DNA from: Lachnospira sp900551945
GTDB lineage: Bacteria; Bacillota; Clostridia; Lachnospirales; Lachnospiraceae
Direction of reading: 5' to 3'
Assembly (NCBI GenBank): GCA_048380335.1
Contig: DBFCCI010000042.1
Span: forward strand, 1-21,676
Length of the DNA stretch: 21,676 nucleotides
Position 1 is the first letter of the stretch, and each line of letters starts with the position of its first letter. The notes below the pieces were generated by a model. That model was not told the DNA's origin, ran no database searches, and was given only the letters and a program-made list of their open reading frames with translations. Below are positions 8,546 through 15,240 of the stretch, in pieces. The position numbers and the translations under genes were made by a program.

Positions 8546-9220
8546 ATGTATTTAGAGTTAAAAAATGTAAATAAGATTATCAATAAAAATAATATTCTTG
8601 ATAATGTAAATATACAGATGGAAAAGGGTAATATATATGGGTTTATGGGAATTAATGGTTCAGGAAAGACTATGCTTATGAGATGTATATGTGGACTTAT
8701 AAGACCAACATCAGGAGAGGTAATTATTAATGGCAAAAAATTAGGAGTTGATTGTGATTTTCCTGAAAGTATAGGAGCTTTAATTGAAAATCCAGGATTT
8801 ATAGAACATTATACAGCTATTGATAATATGATGGAACTTGCTTCAATAAAAAAGATAGCTGATAAAGATAAAATATGTTCAATCCTTAATGAAGTAGGAT
8901 TAGAACCTTTAAATTTAAAAAAAGTAAAAAAATATTCTCTGGGTATGAGACAGAAACTTGGTATTGCAATAGCCTTTATGGAAGAACCTGATATATTAGT
9001 ACTTGATGAACCTTTTAATGCACTTGATACTGTAGGTTGTGACAAAATAAAAACAATGATTAGTAAAAGAAAAGAGCAGGGAAAGCTAATTATATTAAGT
9101 TGCCATGATAAAAATACTCTTGAAATACTTTCAGATAAGATTTTTGAAATAGAAAATGGTCGTATAATTAATGAATATGTTGTAAAGAAGGTTAGTAAAG
9201 TTGAAGAAATTAAAAAATAA
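8546..9220 (+). CDS. ABC transporter ATPase of operon 2 (BcrA/LanF-like, E-loop)
   Basis: The 224-residue ATPase shows Walker A GINGSGKT (about 34-41), E-loop GALIENPGF with Glu in place of the Q-loop Gln, signature YSLGMRQK, Walker B DILVLDEP, D-loop ALD and H-loop His in LSCHD. It is a clear paralogue of the 3689-4330 ATPase. GGAGGT stands 13 bp before ATG 8546, a little far but the only good site. The last 20 bp overlap the next gene. It should energise permeases 1-3 of this operon. The E-loop places it with lantibiotic-immunity and bacitracin-type exporters by family knowledge; the substrate is unknown. Confidence 0.9.
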   Translation: MYLELKNVNKIINKNNILDNVNIQMEKGNIYGFMGINGSGKTMLMRCICGLIRPTSGEVIINGKKLGVDCDFPESIGALIENPGFIEHYTAIDNMMELASIKKIADKDKICSILNEVGLEPLNLKKVKKYSLGMRQKLGIAIAFMEEPDILVLDEPFNALDTVGCDKIKTMISKRKEQGKLIILSCHDKNTLEILSDKIFEIENGRIINEYVVKKVSKVEEIKK

Positions 9221-9752
9221 GTTATTATTAGCTGTTATAAGTGCATATATCATGGTTTTTGTAATTATGTTTGTTAGAATAAATATAAGGTATAAAAATC
9301 CTACGTTGGAACAGGTCAATATTGGACAGGTAATAGAAGTTAATGGTTATGAATTAAGAGTAAATAGTGCAGGATTTATAGATAATGATATATTACATAC
9401 AGAATATGAAGAATACTTAGGAAAATATGAAGATTGTAAAATGTATAGTATAAGTATGAGCATAAAAAAAGTAAAAGAAGATGTTGAAGATTTTTCACTT
9501 TCATATATAGAGCTTGTATCAGGCGCATATAGAAATGCAACAAGTTTAGAATTATTTAAGTATATAAATCGTGATACATTTAAACCATTTAAGTATTTAG
9601 AATATAATGATGAGGTTACATATATTTTTCCATTTAGAATGGTTAAAGAAAATTTTACAGATACACAATGGAAGAATATAGAAAATAATGTATTTGAGCT
9701 GGATACATTTTTATATCCTGTAAAAAAGATTATAAATTTAACAGGAAATTAA
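9201..9752 (+). CDS. Small membrane-anchored extracytoplasmic protein, last gene of ABC operon 2
   Basis: The 183-residue protein has one N-terminal membrane segment (about 7-26) followed by a single extracytoplasmic domain. The start is TTG 9201, supported by AAGAAGG ending about 8 bp upstream and by overlap with the ATPase gene. Its domain is related to the two domains of the 4813-6057 protein: VNGYELRVNSAGF parallels INGVKYSIDNYDI, and the later YNDEVTYIFPF-x(n)-FELDTFLYP parallels the corresponding strands there. The operon thus begins and ends with proteins of one fold. I see no strong terminator after it, so transcription may continue into agrD. Confidence 0.75.
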   Translation: MKKLKNKLLLAVISAYIMVFVIMFVRINIRYKNPTLEQVNIGQVIEVNGYELRVNSAGFIDNDILHTEYEEYLGKYEDCKMYSISMSIKKVKEDVEDFSLSYIELVSGAYRNATSLELFKYINRDTFKPFKYLEYNDEVTYIFPFRMVKENFTDTQWKNIENNVFELDTFLYPVKKIINLTGN

Positions 9753-9777
9753 TAAATTATCAAAATGTAAATAATTA

Positions 9778-9847
9778 TTTTACCAAATATTCCATATAAA
9801 CGACAAAATATGCCTTGCATGAAAAAAATCTTTTTTTGATGTATAAT
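9778..9847 (+). promoter_or_regulatory. Autoregulated agr promoter with LytTR direct repeats
   Basis: Direct repeats AATATTCC (9786-9793) and AATATGCC (9807-9814) start 21 bp apart and are followed by TATAAT at 9842-9847, 27 bp after the second repeat. The block 9778-9827 is 41/50 identical to 4610-4659. The likely activator is the LytTR regulator encoded at 10691-11413, giving positive feedback. The -35 is poor, with the candidate TTGCAT 21 bp from the -10. Confidence 0.75.
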
Positions 9848-9912
9848 ATTTATTGTAAGATTTTCTTATATTTTTGAGAAAATAAAATAACAAGAAAAGA
9901 AAGGATAATATT

Positions 9913-10062
9913 ATGATTGAAAACAAAATTAAGATGAAGATTGCTAATAATGTTAAGAATGTTGCAGTTAAGGTGGCAACTCATTATGCAAATGTGGCGT
10001 GTCCATTTATTACATATCAACCCAAAGTGAGCAAGGAAGTTAAAAAATTAAGAAAGTTTTAA
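9913..10062 (+). CDS. agrD: AgrD-type autoinducing-peptide precursor
   Basis: This 49-codon gene begins at ATG 9913 with GAAAGGA upstream. The N-terminal part is a basic amphipathic helix (KIKMKIANNVKNVAVKVA). Next comes the core ACPFIT with Cys30, then the acidic/basic tail YQPKVSKEVKKL. The layout matches S. aureus AgrD, whose CDFIM ring is followed by DEPEVPKEL, and C. perfringens AgrD, with CLWFT then HQPEEP. The predicted product is a thiolactone between Cys30 and Thr34, ring CPFIT, with an N-terminal tail of unknown length. AgrB should make the C-terminal cut between Thr34 and Tyr35. The gene precedes agrB, the reverse of the staphylococcal order. Its size makes it easy to miss in automatic annotation. 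Confidence 0.9.
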   Translation: MIENKIKMKIANNVKNVAVKVATHYANVACPFITYQPKVSKEVKKLRKF

Positions 10063-10100
10063 AGAATATTTGAAAGTTGAAAAATTTTATAATATAATAA

Positions 10101-10694
10101 ATGAAATTATTGTTTATATGGAATTGGATAATGCGTACATATAATTATATAAATAAATATTTAAAACTTAATACAGATGATGAAGCAGTAGTAAAATTTG
10201 GATTAGAAATAATGATTGAATTAATCATTGCTATAATAGTAGTGTCCGTAGTTTCTATTGTATTTGGTATGATAATGGAAAGCATAGTATTTTTATTATT
10301 TTTAATACCATTAAGACAAAATGCAGGGGGATACCACACTAAAAGTCAAATTAGTTGTGGTATATTATCATTAATTATTTTGATTGGAGTACTTGTAATT
10401 ATTAATAAGTATAATGTTAGCAGAGAATTACAACTATTTTTATGTTTTGTTAATAGTTGTATTATTTGCTTATTTGCGCCAGTGGATAATAGTAACAATA
10501 AATTAGACGATTTTGAGAAGAAAGTATATGCAAACAGAACTAAAAAAATATTACTTTTTGAATTATTAATATTTATATTATTATTTATTTGCCAATATAG
10601 CTATTGGAGTGCTATTATAGCAATTGCAATAGCTATAACTGGAGCTTTAGTTTTAATAGGTTTTATACAAAACAAGAGGGGGGATAATGTTTGA
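10101..10694 (+). CDS. agrB: AgrB-family membrane cysteine endopeptidase
   Basis: The 197-residue membrane protein matures AgrD by cutting its C-terminal tail and forming the thiolactone. The catalytic pair is visible as His79 and Cys86, seven residues apart, in LRQNAGGYHTKSQISC; S. aureus AgrB has His77 and Cys84. About five or six membrane segments follow the usual pattern. The N-terminus is uncertain: ATG 10101 has no good ribosome site, and ATG 10131 is possible with a weak GGA. The upstream start places the catalytic residues nearer the S. aureus numbering. It lies 38 bp after agrD and shares TTGA with the regulator gene. Confidence 0.93.
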   Translation: MKLLFIWNWIMRTYNYINKYLKLNTDDEAVVKFGLEIMIELIIAIIVVSVVSIVFGMIMESIVFLLFLIPLRQNAGGYHTKSQISCGILSLIILIGVLVIINKYNVSRELQLFLCFVNSCIICLFAPVDNSNNKLDDFEKKVYANRTKKILLFELLIFILLFICQYSYWSAIIAIAIAITGALVLIGFIQNKRGDNV

Positions 10695-11413
10695 TATACA
10701 CAGTTGGAATATGTGACGATGAAAAGTCAACTTGTGCAGAATTAGAAAATATAATTATTGATTTGTTCAAGAAAATGAAAGATGATGTCGATATTCAAGT
10801 GTGGAATAGTGCAGAGAGTTTTATGGAAGATGTACCATCTAAGGTTAAAGTAGACATTTTATTTCTCGATATTCAATTACCAGCCCTTAATGGCGTTGAT
10901 GTAGGTAATTATATTAGACAAGGTTGTAATAATGAGGCAATGCACATAATATATATTTCTTCAAATCAAAGTTATGCGATGGAATTATTTAGTATACACC
11001 CGTATGAGTTTTTAATAAAGCCAATTGATAAAGATAGACTTTGCAATATAATAAAAAAGTTATTTCTGCTTAATGAACAGGACAAAAGATTTTTTATGTA
11101 TGGGTTTAATAAACAACAGTACAGGGTATTAATAGGGGATATATTGTATTTTAGAAGTGATAAGAAAAACATACATATAGTTTTTTTAGATAGTTCACAA
11201 CATTATGTTGGTAAATTAAAAGACGAAATTAACAAATTACCGCCTGATAACTTTGTAATGATAAGTCAATCTTATATCATTAATTTACGTCATATAAAAG
11301 CTTGTAAATTAGACAGTGTTATTATGGAAAATGGAGAAACTTTAAAAATAAGTCGAAAGTATAGAAATGATTTTAATCTAAAAATGATAGAATACAATAA
11401 GGTAAAAAGGTGA
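10691..11413 (+). CDS. agrA: AgrA-type LytTR response regulator
   Basis: The 240-residue protein joins a receiver domain (about 1-125) to a LytTR DNA-binding domain (about 138-236). The receiver has the acidic pair Asp9-Asp10, the phosphorylated Asp60 in LFLDIQLP and Lys110 in LIKPID. The LytTR part shows the typical ILYFRSDKKNIHIVF and FVMISQSYIINLRHI strands. It starts at TTG 10691, overlapping the agrB stop by four bases, behind a run AGAGGGGGG that serves as ribosome site. It should bind the 21-bp-spaced repeats at 4618-4646 and 9786-9814. The symbol is given by family and context, not by proven orthology. Confidence 0.9.
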   Translation: MIYTVGICDDEKSTCAELENIIIDLFKKMKDDVDIQVWNSAESFMEDVPSKVKVDILFLDIQLPALNGVDVGNYIRQGCNNEAMHIIYISSNQSYAMELFSIHPYEFLIKPIDKDRLCNIIKKLFLLNEQDKRFFMYGFNKQQYRVLIGDILYFRSDKKNIHIVFLDSSQHYVGKLKDEINKLPPDNFVMISQSYIINLRHIKACKLDSVIMENGETLKISRKYRNDFNLKMIEYNKVKR

Positions 11414-11417
11414 TAGT

Positions 11418-12653
11418 GTGACGTTAAATGAGGTGGGGATTACAATATTCTTAGAAATTGTAAGAGTATTGATTATAATGTTATATTTTAATATATTTTA
11501 TGATACACAAAATAAGAAAATACATATAATAACTGGCAGTTTATCATGTTTAATAACAACTGGCAGTTATTTATTATTTAATATAAATATAGTTAATCTA
11601 GTAGCAACGATAGCAGGAATTTTTATAATTTCATTAGGTTTTAAAGGGAAAATAAGCAAAAAGCTCTTATTATCTATTATGTGTTATTCATTAATGATTG
11701 CAATAGATTTAGTAGCGGTATTCATACATTTTGATAATACAAGTGCAGAGCAATATCTAATGGTAAGTTCTTTTATTTCTGTAATTTCTTTTTATGTGGT
11801 TGTATTAATTATTAGAATGTTGTTTAGAAAAAAGTTAAAAACAGAGCTTTCAGGTCAATGGTATATACTACTTGGTGTTTCTATAATAAGTATAATTCTT
11901 TTATATGTTGTTTGGGAGGAATTGTCGGCTAATACAATTGTTGTTGTAGGAATACTTATACTTTTTATTAACTTTCTGTTGTACATATTCTATTCTTCTA
12001 TGTTAGATAGGTTTATTTACAAGCAAGAAAATATTGCATTAAAACAGCAAATGAACTTATATGAAAGTCAGATTAGAGCAAATGTTGAAAGTGATATGAA
12101 AATCAGATTAATTCGTCATGACATTAAACATCATATAAGGGAAATTAAAGCACTTGCAAACAATGGAAAGCTCGAAGAAATAAAAGAATATACTGATAAT
12201 CTAAGTCAAGATATTGAAGTTAGCAAAATATCTTACAATACTGGCAATGTAGCATTAGATGGTATATTGAATTATTATATGAGTAAGTTTAATGAAAATA
12301 ATATCAAGACAGATATAAAAGTAACTGTACCAGAAAATCTAGGTGTCACAGCTTATGATATTAATATTATATTGGGAAATTTACTTGATAATGTAATTGA
12401 AAATTCAGTAAGAGCAACTGAACCGAGTATGTTTATGGACTTGAGATATTCTAAAGGAGCATTAAATATATTAATTGACAACACTTATGACGGAATAGTT
12501 AATGAAAATAATGGTGAAATTTTAAGTATGAAACAAGGTGAGCATGGTTTTGGAATTAAGAATATTACAAGAATTGCTAAAAAATATGGTGGTGATGTTT
12601 TGATAAAATATGACAAGAGTATATTTAGCGTAGGTATTATTATGTATGTTTGA
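11418..12653 (+). CDS. agrC: AgrC-type sensor histidine kinase (HPK10)
   Basis: The 411-residue sensor has an N-terminal half of about six membrane segments (to about residue 200), where AgrC proteins bind the peptide, and a cytoplasmic kinase. A coiled linker (KQENIALKQQMNLYESQI) leads to the phosphorylated His234 in LIRHDIKHH. The N-box is GNLLDNVIEN with Asn321, and the G-box is HGFGIKNI. This is the HPK10 arrangement, paired with LytTR regulators. GTG 11418 follows the regulator stop by four bases. The last codons lie inside the terminator stem. Confidence 0.92.
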   Translation: MTLNEVGITIFLEIVRVLIIMLYFNIFYDTQNKKIHIITGSLSCLITTGSYLLFNINIVNLVATIAGIFIISLGFKGKISKKLLLSIMCYSLMIAIDLVAVFIHFDNTSAEQYLMVSSFISVISFYVVVLIIRMLFRKKLKTELSGQWYILLGVSIISIILLYVVWEELSANTIVVVGILILFINFLLYIFYSSMLDRFIYKQENIALKQQMNLYESQIRANVESDMKIRLIRHDIKHHIREIKALANNGKLEEIKEYTDNLSQDIEVSKISYNTGNVALDGILNYYMSKFNENNIKTDIKVTVPENLGVTAYDINIILGNLLDNVIENSVRATEPSMFMDLRYSKGALNILIDNTYDGIVNENNGEILSMKQGEHGFGIKNITRIAKKYGGDVLIKYDKSIFSVGIIMYV

Positions 12654-12673
12654 CAATACCTATGCTATTTTTT
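12627..12673 (+). terminator. Terminator of the agr operon, overlapping the agrC 3' end
   Basis: AGCGTAGGTATT (12627-12638) pairs with AATACCTATGCT (12655-12666), 12 bp with one G-U pair and a 16-base loop, followed by ATTTTTTAT. The left arm and the loop are within the last codons of agrC. Confidence 0.85.
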
Positions 12674-12770
12674 ATAATAACTCTTGTAAATATTCAATGA
12701 ATTTTTCTCCAACTGGTGACAGTGCTTTTTTGTCTTTCACAGCTATTCCAATATCTCGATTGTGGTTATT
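12672..12770 (-). pseudogene. LysR-type regulator remnant (C-terminal 32 codons only)
   Basis: On the minus strand the frame reads RDIGIAVKDKKALSPVGEKF and then IEYLQELL followed by TAA (stop at 12672-12674). This is the typical C-terminus of LysR-family regulators, where R-x-IGIAVK-x(n)-ALSP-x(n)-F is conserved. Nothing of the helix-turn-helix or most of the effector domain remains. The homology stops at about 12764, right where IS982-derived sequence begins, so the gene was probably destroyed by an IS-associated deletion. Confidence 0.72.
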
Positions 12771-12772
12771 TT

Positions 12773-12812
12773 TTTATTTATGCAAATATATAAAACAGGT
12801 AATTACATAGGT
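12773..12812 (+). mobile_element. 40-bp IS982 transposase remnant
   Basis: These 40 bases are the reverse complement of 425-464, inside the transposase gene at the left end. About 35 of 40 positions match, including 24 consecutive identical bases from 12773. The fragment reads on the plus strand, opposite to the left IS. No other part of the element is recognisable next to it. Confidence 0.72.
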
Positions 12813-12847
12813 GTTTTTGTTAAACTTGCATAAATATAAAAATCGAG

Positions 12848-12877
12848 TTGACAAATTTTTAGTAGATGTGTTATAAT
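12848..12877 (+). promoter_or_regulatory. Promoter of the ptsG operon
   Basis: TTGACA (12848-12853), an 18-bp spacer and TATAAT (12872-12877) form a perfect-hexamer sigma-A promoter. Transcription should start near 12884, just ahead of the antiterminator site. Confidence 0.85.
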
Positions 12878-12887
12878 CTCATTATGA

Positions 12888-12924
12888 TGTAGTGTGTAAC
12901 TCGGTTTAGGAGGCATTAACTATA
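12888..12924 (+). promoter_or_regulatory. Ribonucleic antiterminator (RAT) site of the ptsG leader
   Basis: TGTAGT (12888-12893) can pair with ACTATA (12919-12924). Inside lie GTGTAAC and AGGCATTA internal-loop strands and a short CTC/GAG upper stem, the layout of RAT sites bound by BglG/LicT/GlcT proteins. It overlaps the left arm of the following terminator, so the two structures exclude each other. The gene for the cognate antiterminator is at 15241. Confidence 0.7.
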
Positions 12925-12963
12925 CATAACGAGAAATGTTTATGTATATTAGTGCCTTTTTTT
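12912..12963 (+). terminator. Conditional terminator in the ptsG leader
   Basis: GGCATTAACTATACATAA (12912-12929) pairs with 12940-12956 (ending TTAGTGCC), apart from one bulged C and a G-U pair, and seven T follow. When the RAT is bound by unphosphorylated antiterminator protein, this hairpin cannot form and ptsG is transcribed. Confidence 0.85.
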
Positions 12964-13035
12964 GTACAAAAACCGGTTAAATTAGGTCTTTTATATGTAC
13001 TCATTTCTAGTAAAAATATAGGAGGAGAGTCGTAT

Positions 13036-15213
13036 ATGAAAGACAAGATTTTTAGTATTTTACAGCGGATTGGACGAAGCTTTATGCTCCCAATCGCAAT
13101 TCTTCCGGTAGCAGGGCTTCTTCTTGGTATCGGTAGTTCCTTTACTAATGCAACAACAATCGAAACATACGGATTAACAGGGATTTTAGGTGAAGGAACG
13201 ATACTTCATTCTCTGCTTGTTATTATGAACAGTGTTGGAAGTGCAGTATTTAATAATCTGCCACTAATTTTTGCAGTTGGTGTTGCTATTGGTATGGCAA
13301 AAAAAGAAAAAGAAGTAGCAGCTTTATCCGCAGTAATTGCATTTTTCGTAATGAATACAGCAATTAATGCGATGTTGACAGTTACAGGACAGCTTCTTGA
13401 AAATGGTGAGTTAGCAGAAGGTGTGTTGGAAGGCACGATTACTTCTGTTTGTGGTATTCAATCATTACAGATGGGAGTATTTGGGGGTATTATAGTAGGA
13501 CTTGGTGTTGCAGCTTTACACAATAAGTTTTACAGGATACAGCTTCCAAACGCACTGTCATTCTTTGGCGGAACTCGTTTTGTACCAATTATTTCTACAA
13601 TTGTATATATGTTTGTTGGAATTTTGCTTTACTTCATATGGCCAGTGATTCAGAATGGTATCTATGCACTAGGAGGACTAGTAACAGGCTCAGGGTATTT
13701 TGGAACTTTGATATTTGGACTGATTAAACGTGCATTAGTTCCATTTGGTTTGCACCATGTATTCTATATGCCATTTTGGCAGACAGCCGTTGGTGGCACG
13801 ATGGAAGTTGCTGGACAAATGGTACAAGGCGGTCAGAATATTTTCTTTGCACAGCTTGCTGATTCAGCAAATGTTGTACATTTTAGTTCGGATGCGACTA
13901 GATATTTTTCAGGAGAATTTATTTTTATGATGTTTGGTCTTCCGGGTGCGGCACTTGCAATGTATCAGTGTGCAAAACCTGAGAAGAAAAAAGCAGCAGG
14001 TGGTCTTCTTTTGTCAGCAGCACTTGCATGTATGGCAACTGGAATTACAGAGCCACTAGAATTTTCTTTCCTTTTTGTAGCACCAGCATTATTTGTTGTT
14101 CAAGTAATTCTAGCAGGTTCTGCATATATGATTGCACATATATTAAATATTGCTGTGGGACTGACTTTCTCTGGTGGATTTTTGGATTTCTTCTTGTTTG
14201 GTATTCTTCAGGGAAATGAAAAGACAAGTTGGATAAGAGTAATACCAGTTGGTATTATTTACTTCTTTTTATATTATTTTATTTTCAAATTTATGATTAA
14301 GAAATTTAATTTCAAGACACCAGGGCGTGAAGATGATGATGTTGAAACAAAGCTTTATACAAAGGCTGACGTAAATGCCCGAAAAGAAGCGCAGAATGGA
14401 GAGAAGAAAGCTGAAGGTTCAGAAGGTTCAGATACTATTAGTGAAGCAATTACACGCGGTCTTGGTGGTAAGAAAAATATCAGCGATGTAGATTGTTGTG
14501 CAACACGTCTTCGTTGTACAGTAAAAGATTCAGCTTTGGTAAATGACGCTGTATTAAAGGCGACAGGAGCTTCGGGAGTCGTACACAAAGGGCAAGGTGT
14601 ACAGGTGATATATGGCCCTAATGTTACTGTAATCAAATCTAATCTGGAAGATTATTTGGAAACAGCACCAGATACTTTGGAAACATCGGAAAAGATAACA
14701 GAAGCGCAAAAAGCAGATGAGCAGAAAGAAGAAGTTAAACAAGAAGTGGTTGACCGTATTGTAATTTCTAGTCCAATTAGCGGTGTAGCAGCAGATATTA
14801 CAACAGCACCAGATGAAGCTTTTGCTGAGAAAATGATGGGAGATGGTGCAGTAGTTACACCAGAAGACCCATATATATATGCGCCTGAAGATGGAGAAGT
14901 TGCATTTGTTTTTGAAACAAAACATGCAGTTGGGTTTGTAACAGAAACGGGAATTAGCTTGCTAATTCATGTAGGAATTGATACTGTTAAATTAAATGGT
15001 GAAGGCTTTGAAGCACTGGTAGAGAGTGGTCAAAAAGTGAAGAAAGGAGAGCCAATGTTAAAGTTGGACATTGACTATTTAAGCAAGAACGCACCTTCAC
15101 TTGTATCTCCGGTTCTTTGTACAGAACTAGAAGATAATCAGAGAATTCATTTGTTAAAAGAGGGTAAAGTCAAAGCAGGAGAGCCGCTTTTTGAAATAGA
15201 GGTTCTTAAGTAA
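13036..15213 (+). CDS. ptsG: Glucose-type PTS permease EIICBA
   Basis: The 725-residue protein takes up and phosphorylates glucose (or a close relative) at the membrane. The EIIC domain (about 1-430) has multiple membrane segments and the conserved GITEPLEFSFLFVAP. The EIIB domain (about 455-530) has the phosphorylated Cys488 in DCCATRLR; Cys487 beside it replaces the usual Ala. The EIIA domain (about 575-725) has His630 in KHAVGF and the phosphorylated His645 in LIHVGIDTV. I take ATG 13036, with GGAGGAGA upstream. A longer reading from GTG 12952 would start inside the leader terminator and is rejected. Its GC content is visibly higher than the agr block. It is controlled by the RAT/terminator leader and followed by its likely antiterminator gene. 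Confidence 0.95.
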   Translation: MKDKIFSILQRIGRSFMLPIAILPVAGLLLGIGSSFTNATTIETYGLTGILGEGTILHSLLVIMNSVGSAVFNNLPLIFAVGVAIGMAKKEKEVAALSAVIAFFVMNTAINAMLTVTGQLLENGELAEGVLEGTITSVCGIQSLQMGVFGGIIVGLGVAALHNKFYRIQLPNALSFFGGTRFVPIISTIVYMFVGILLYFIWPVIQNGIYALGGLVTGSGYFGTLIFGLIKRALVPFGLHHVFYMPFWQTAVGGTMEVAGQMVQGGQNIFFAQLADSANVVHFSSDATRYFSGEFIFMMFGLPGAALAMYQCAKPEKKKAAGGLLLSAALACMATGITEPLEFSFLFVAPALFVVQVILAGSAYMIAHILNIAVGLTFSGGFLDFFLFGILQGNEKTSWIRVIPVGIIYFFLYYFIFKFMIKKFNFKTPGREDDDVETKLYTKADVNARKEAQNGEKKAEGSEGSDTISEAITRGLGGKKNISDVDCCATRLRCTVKDSALVNDAVLKATGASGVVHKGQGVQVIYGPNVTVIKSNLEDYLETAPDTLETSEKITEAQKADEQKEEVKQEVVDRIVISSPISGVAADITTAPDEAFAEKMMGDGAVVTPEDPYIYAPEDGEVAFVFETKHAVGFVTETGISLLIHVGIDTVKLNGEGFEALVESGQKVKKGEPMLKLDIDYLSKNAPSLVSPVLCTELEDNQRIHLLKEGKVKAGEPLFEIEVLK

Positions 15214-15240
15214 GGACAGACAAGATGGGGAAAGAAACGT

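Noticed and set aside
10070..10093. Separate promoter in front of agrB (TTGAAA and TATAAT)
   Set aside because: The spacing is only 12 bp, and agrB is 38 bp after agrD in an operon with its own promoter.
9201..10100. Lantibiotic or other bacteriocin precursor among small frames near the ABC operons
   Set aside because: The only convincing small peptide is AgrD; no leader with FNLD-type or double-glycine motif was seen.
12952..13035. Longer N-terminus for ptsG starting at GTG 12952
   Set aside because: That GTG lies inside the right arm of the leader terminator; ATG 13036 has a strong GGAGGAGA site and gives the normal EIIC N-terminus.
14355..14925. Overlapping minus-strand reading frames inside ptsG
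   Set aside because: They are antisense shadows of conserved EIIB/EIIA coding sequence, with biased composition and no ribosome sites.
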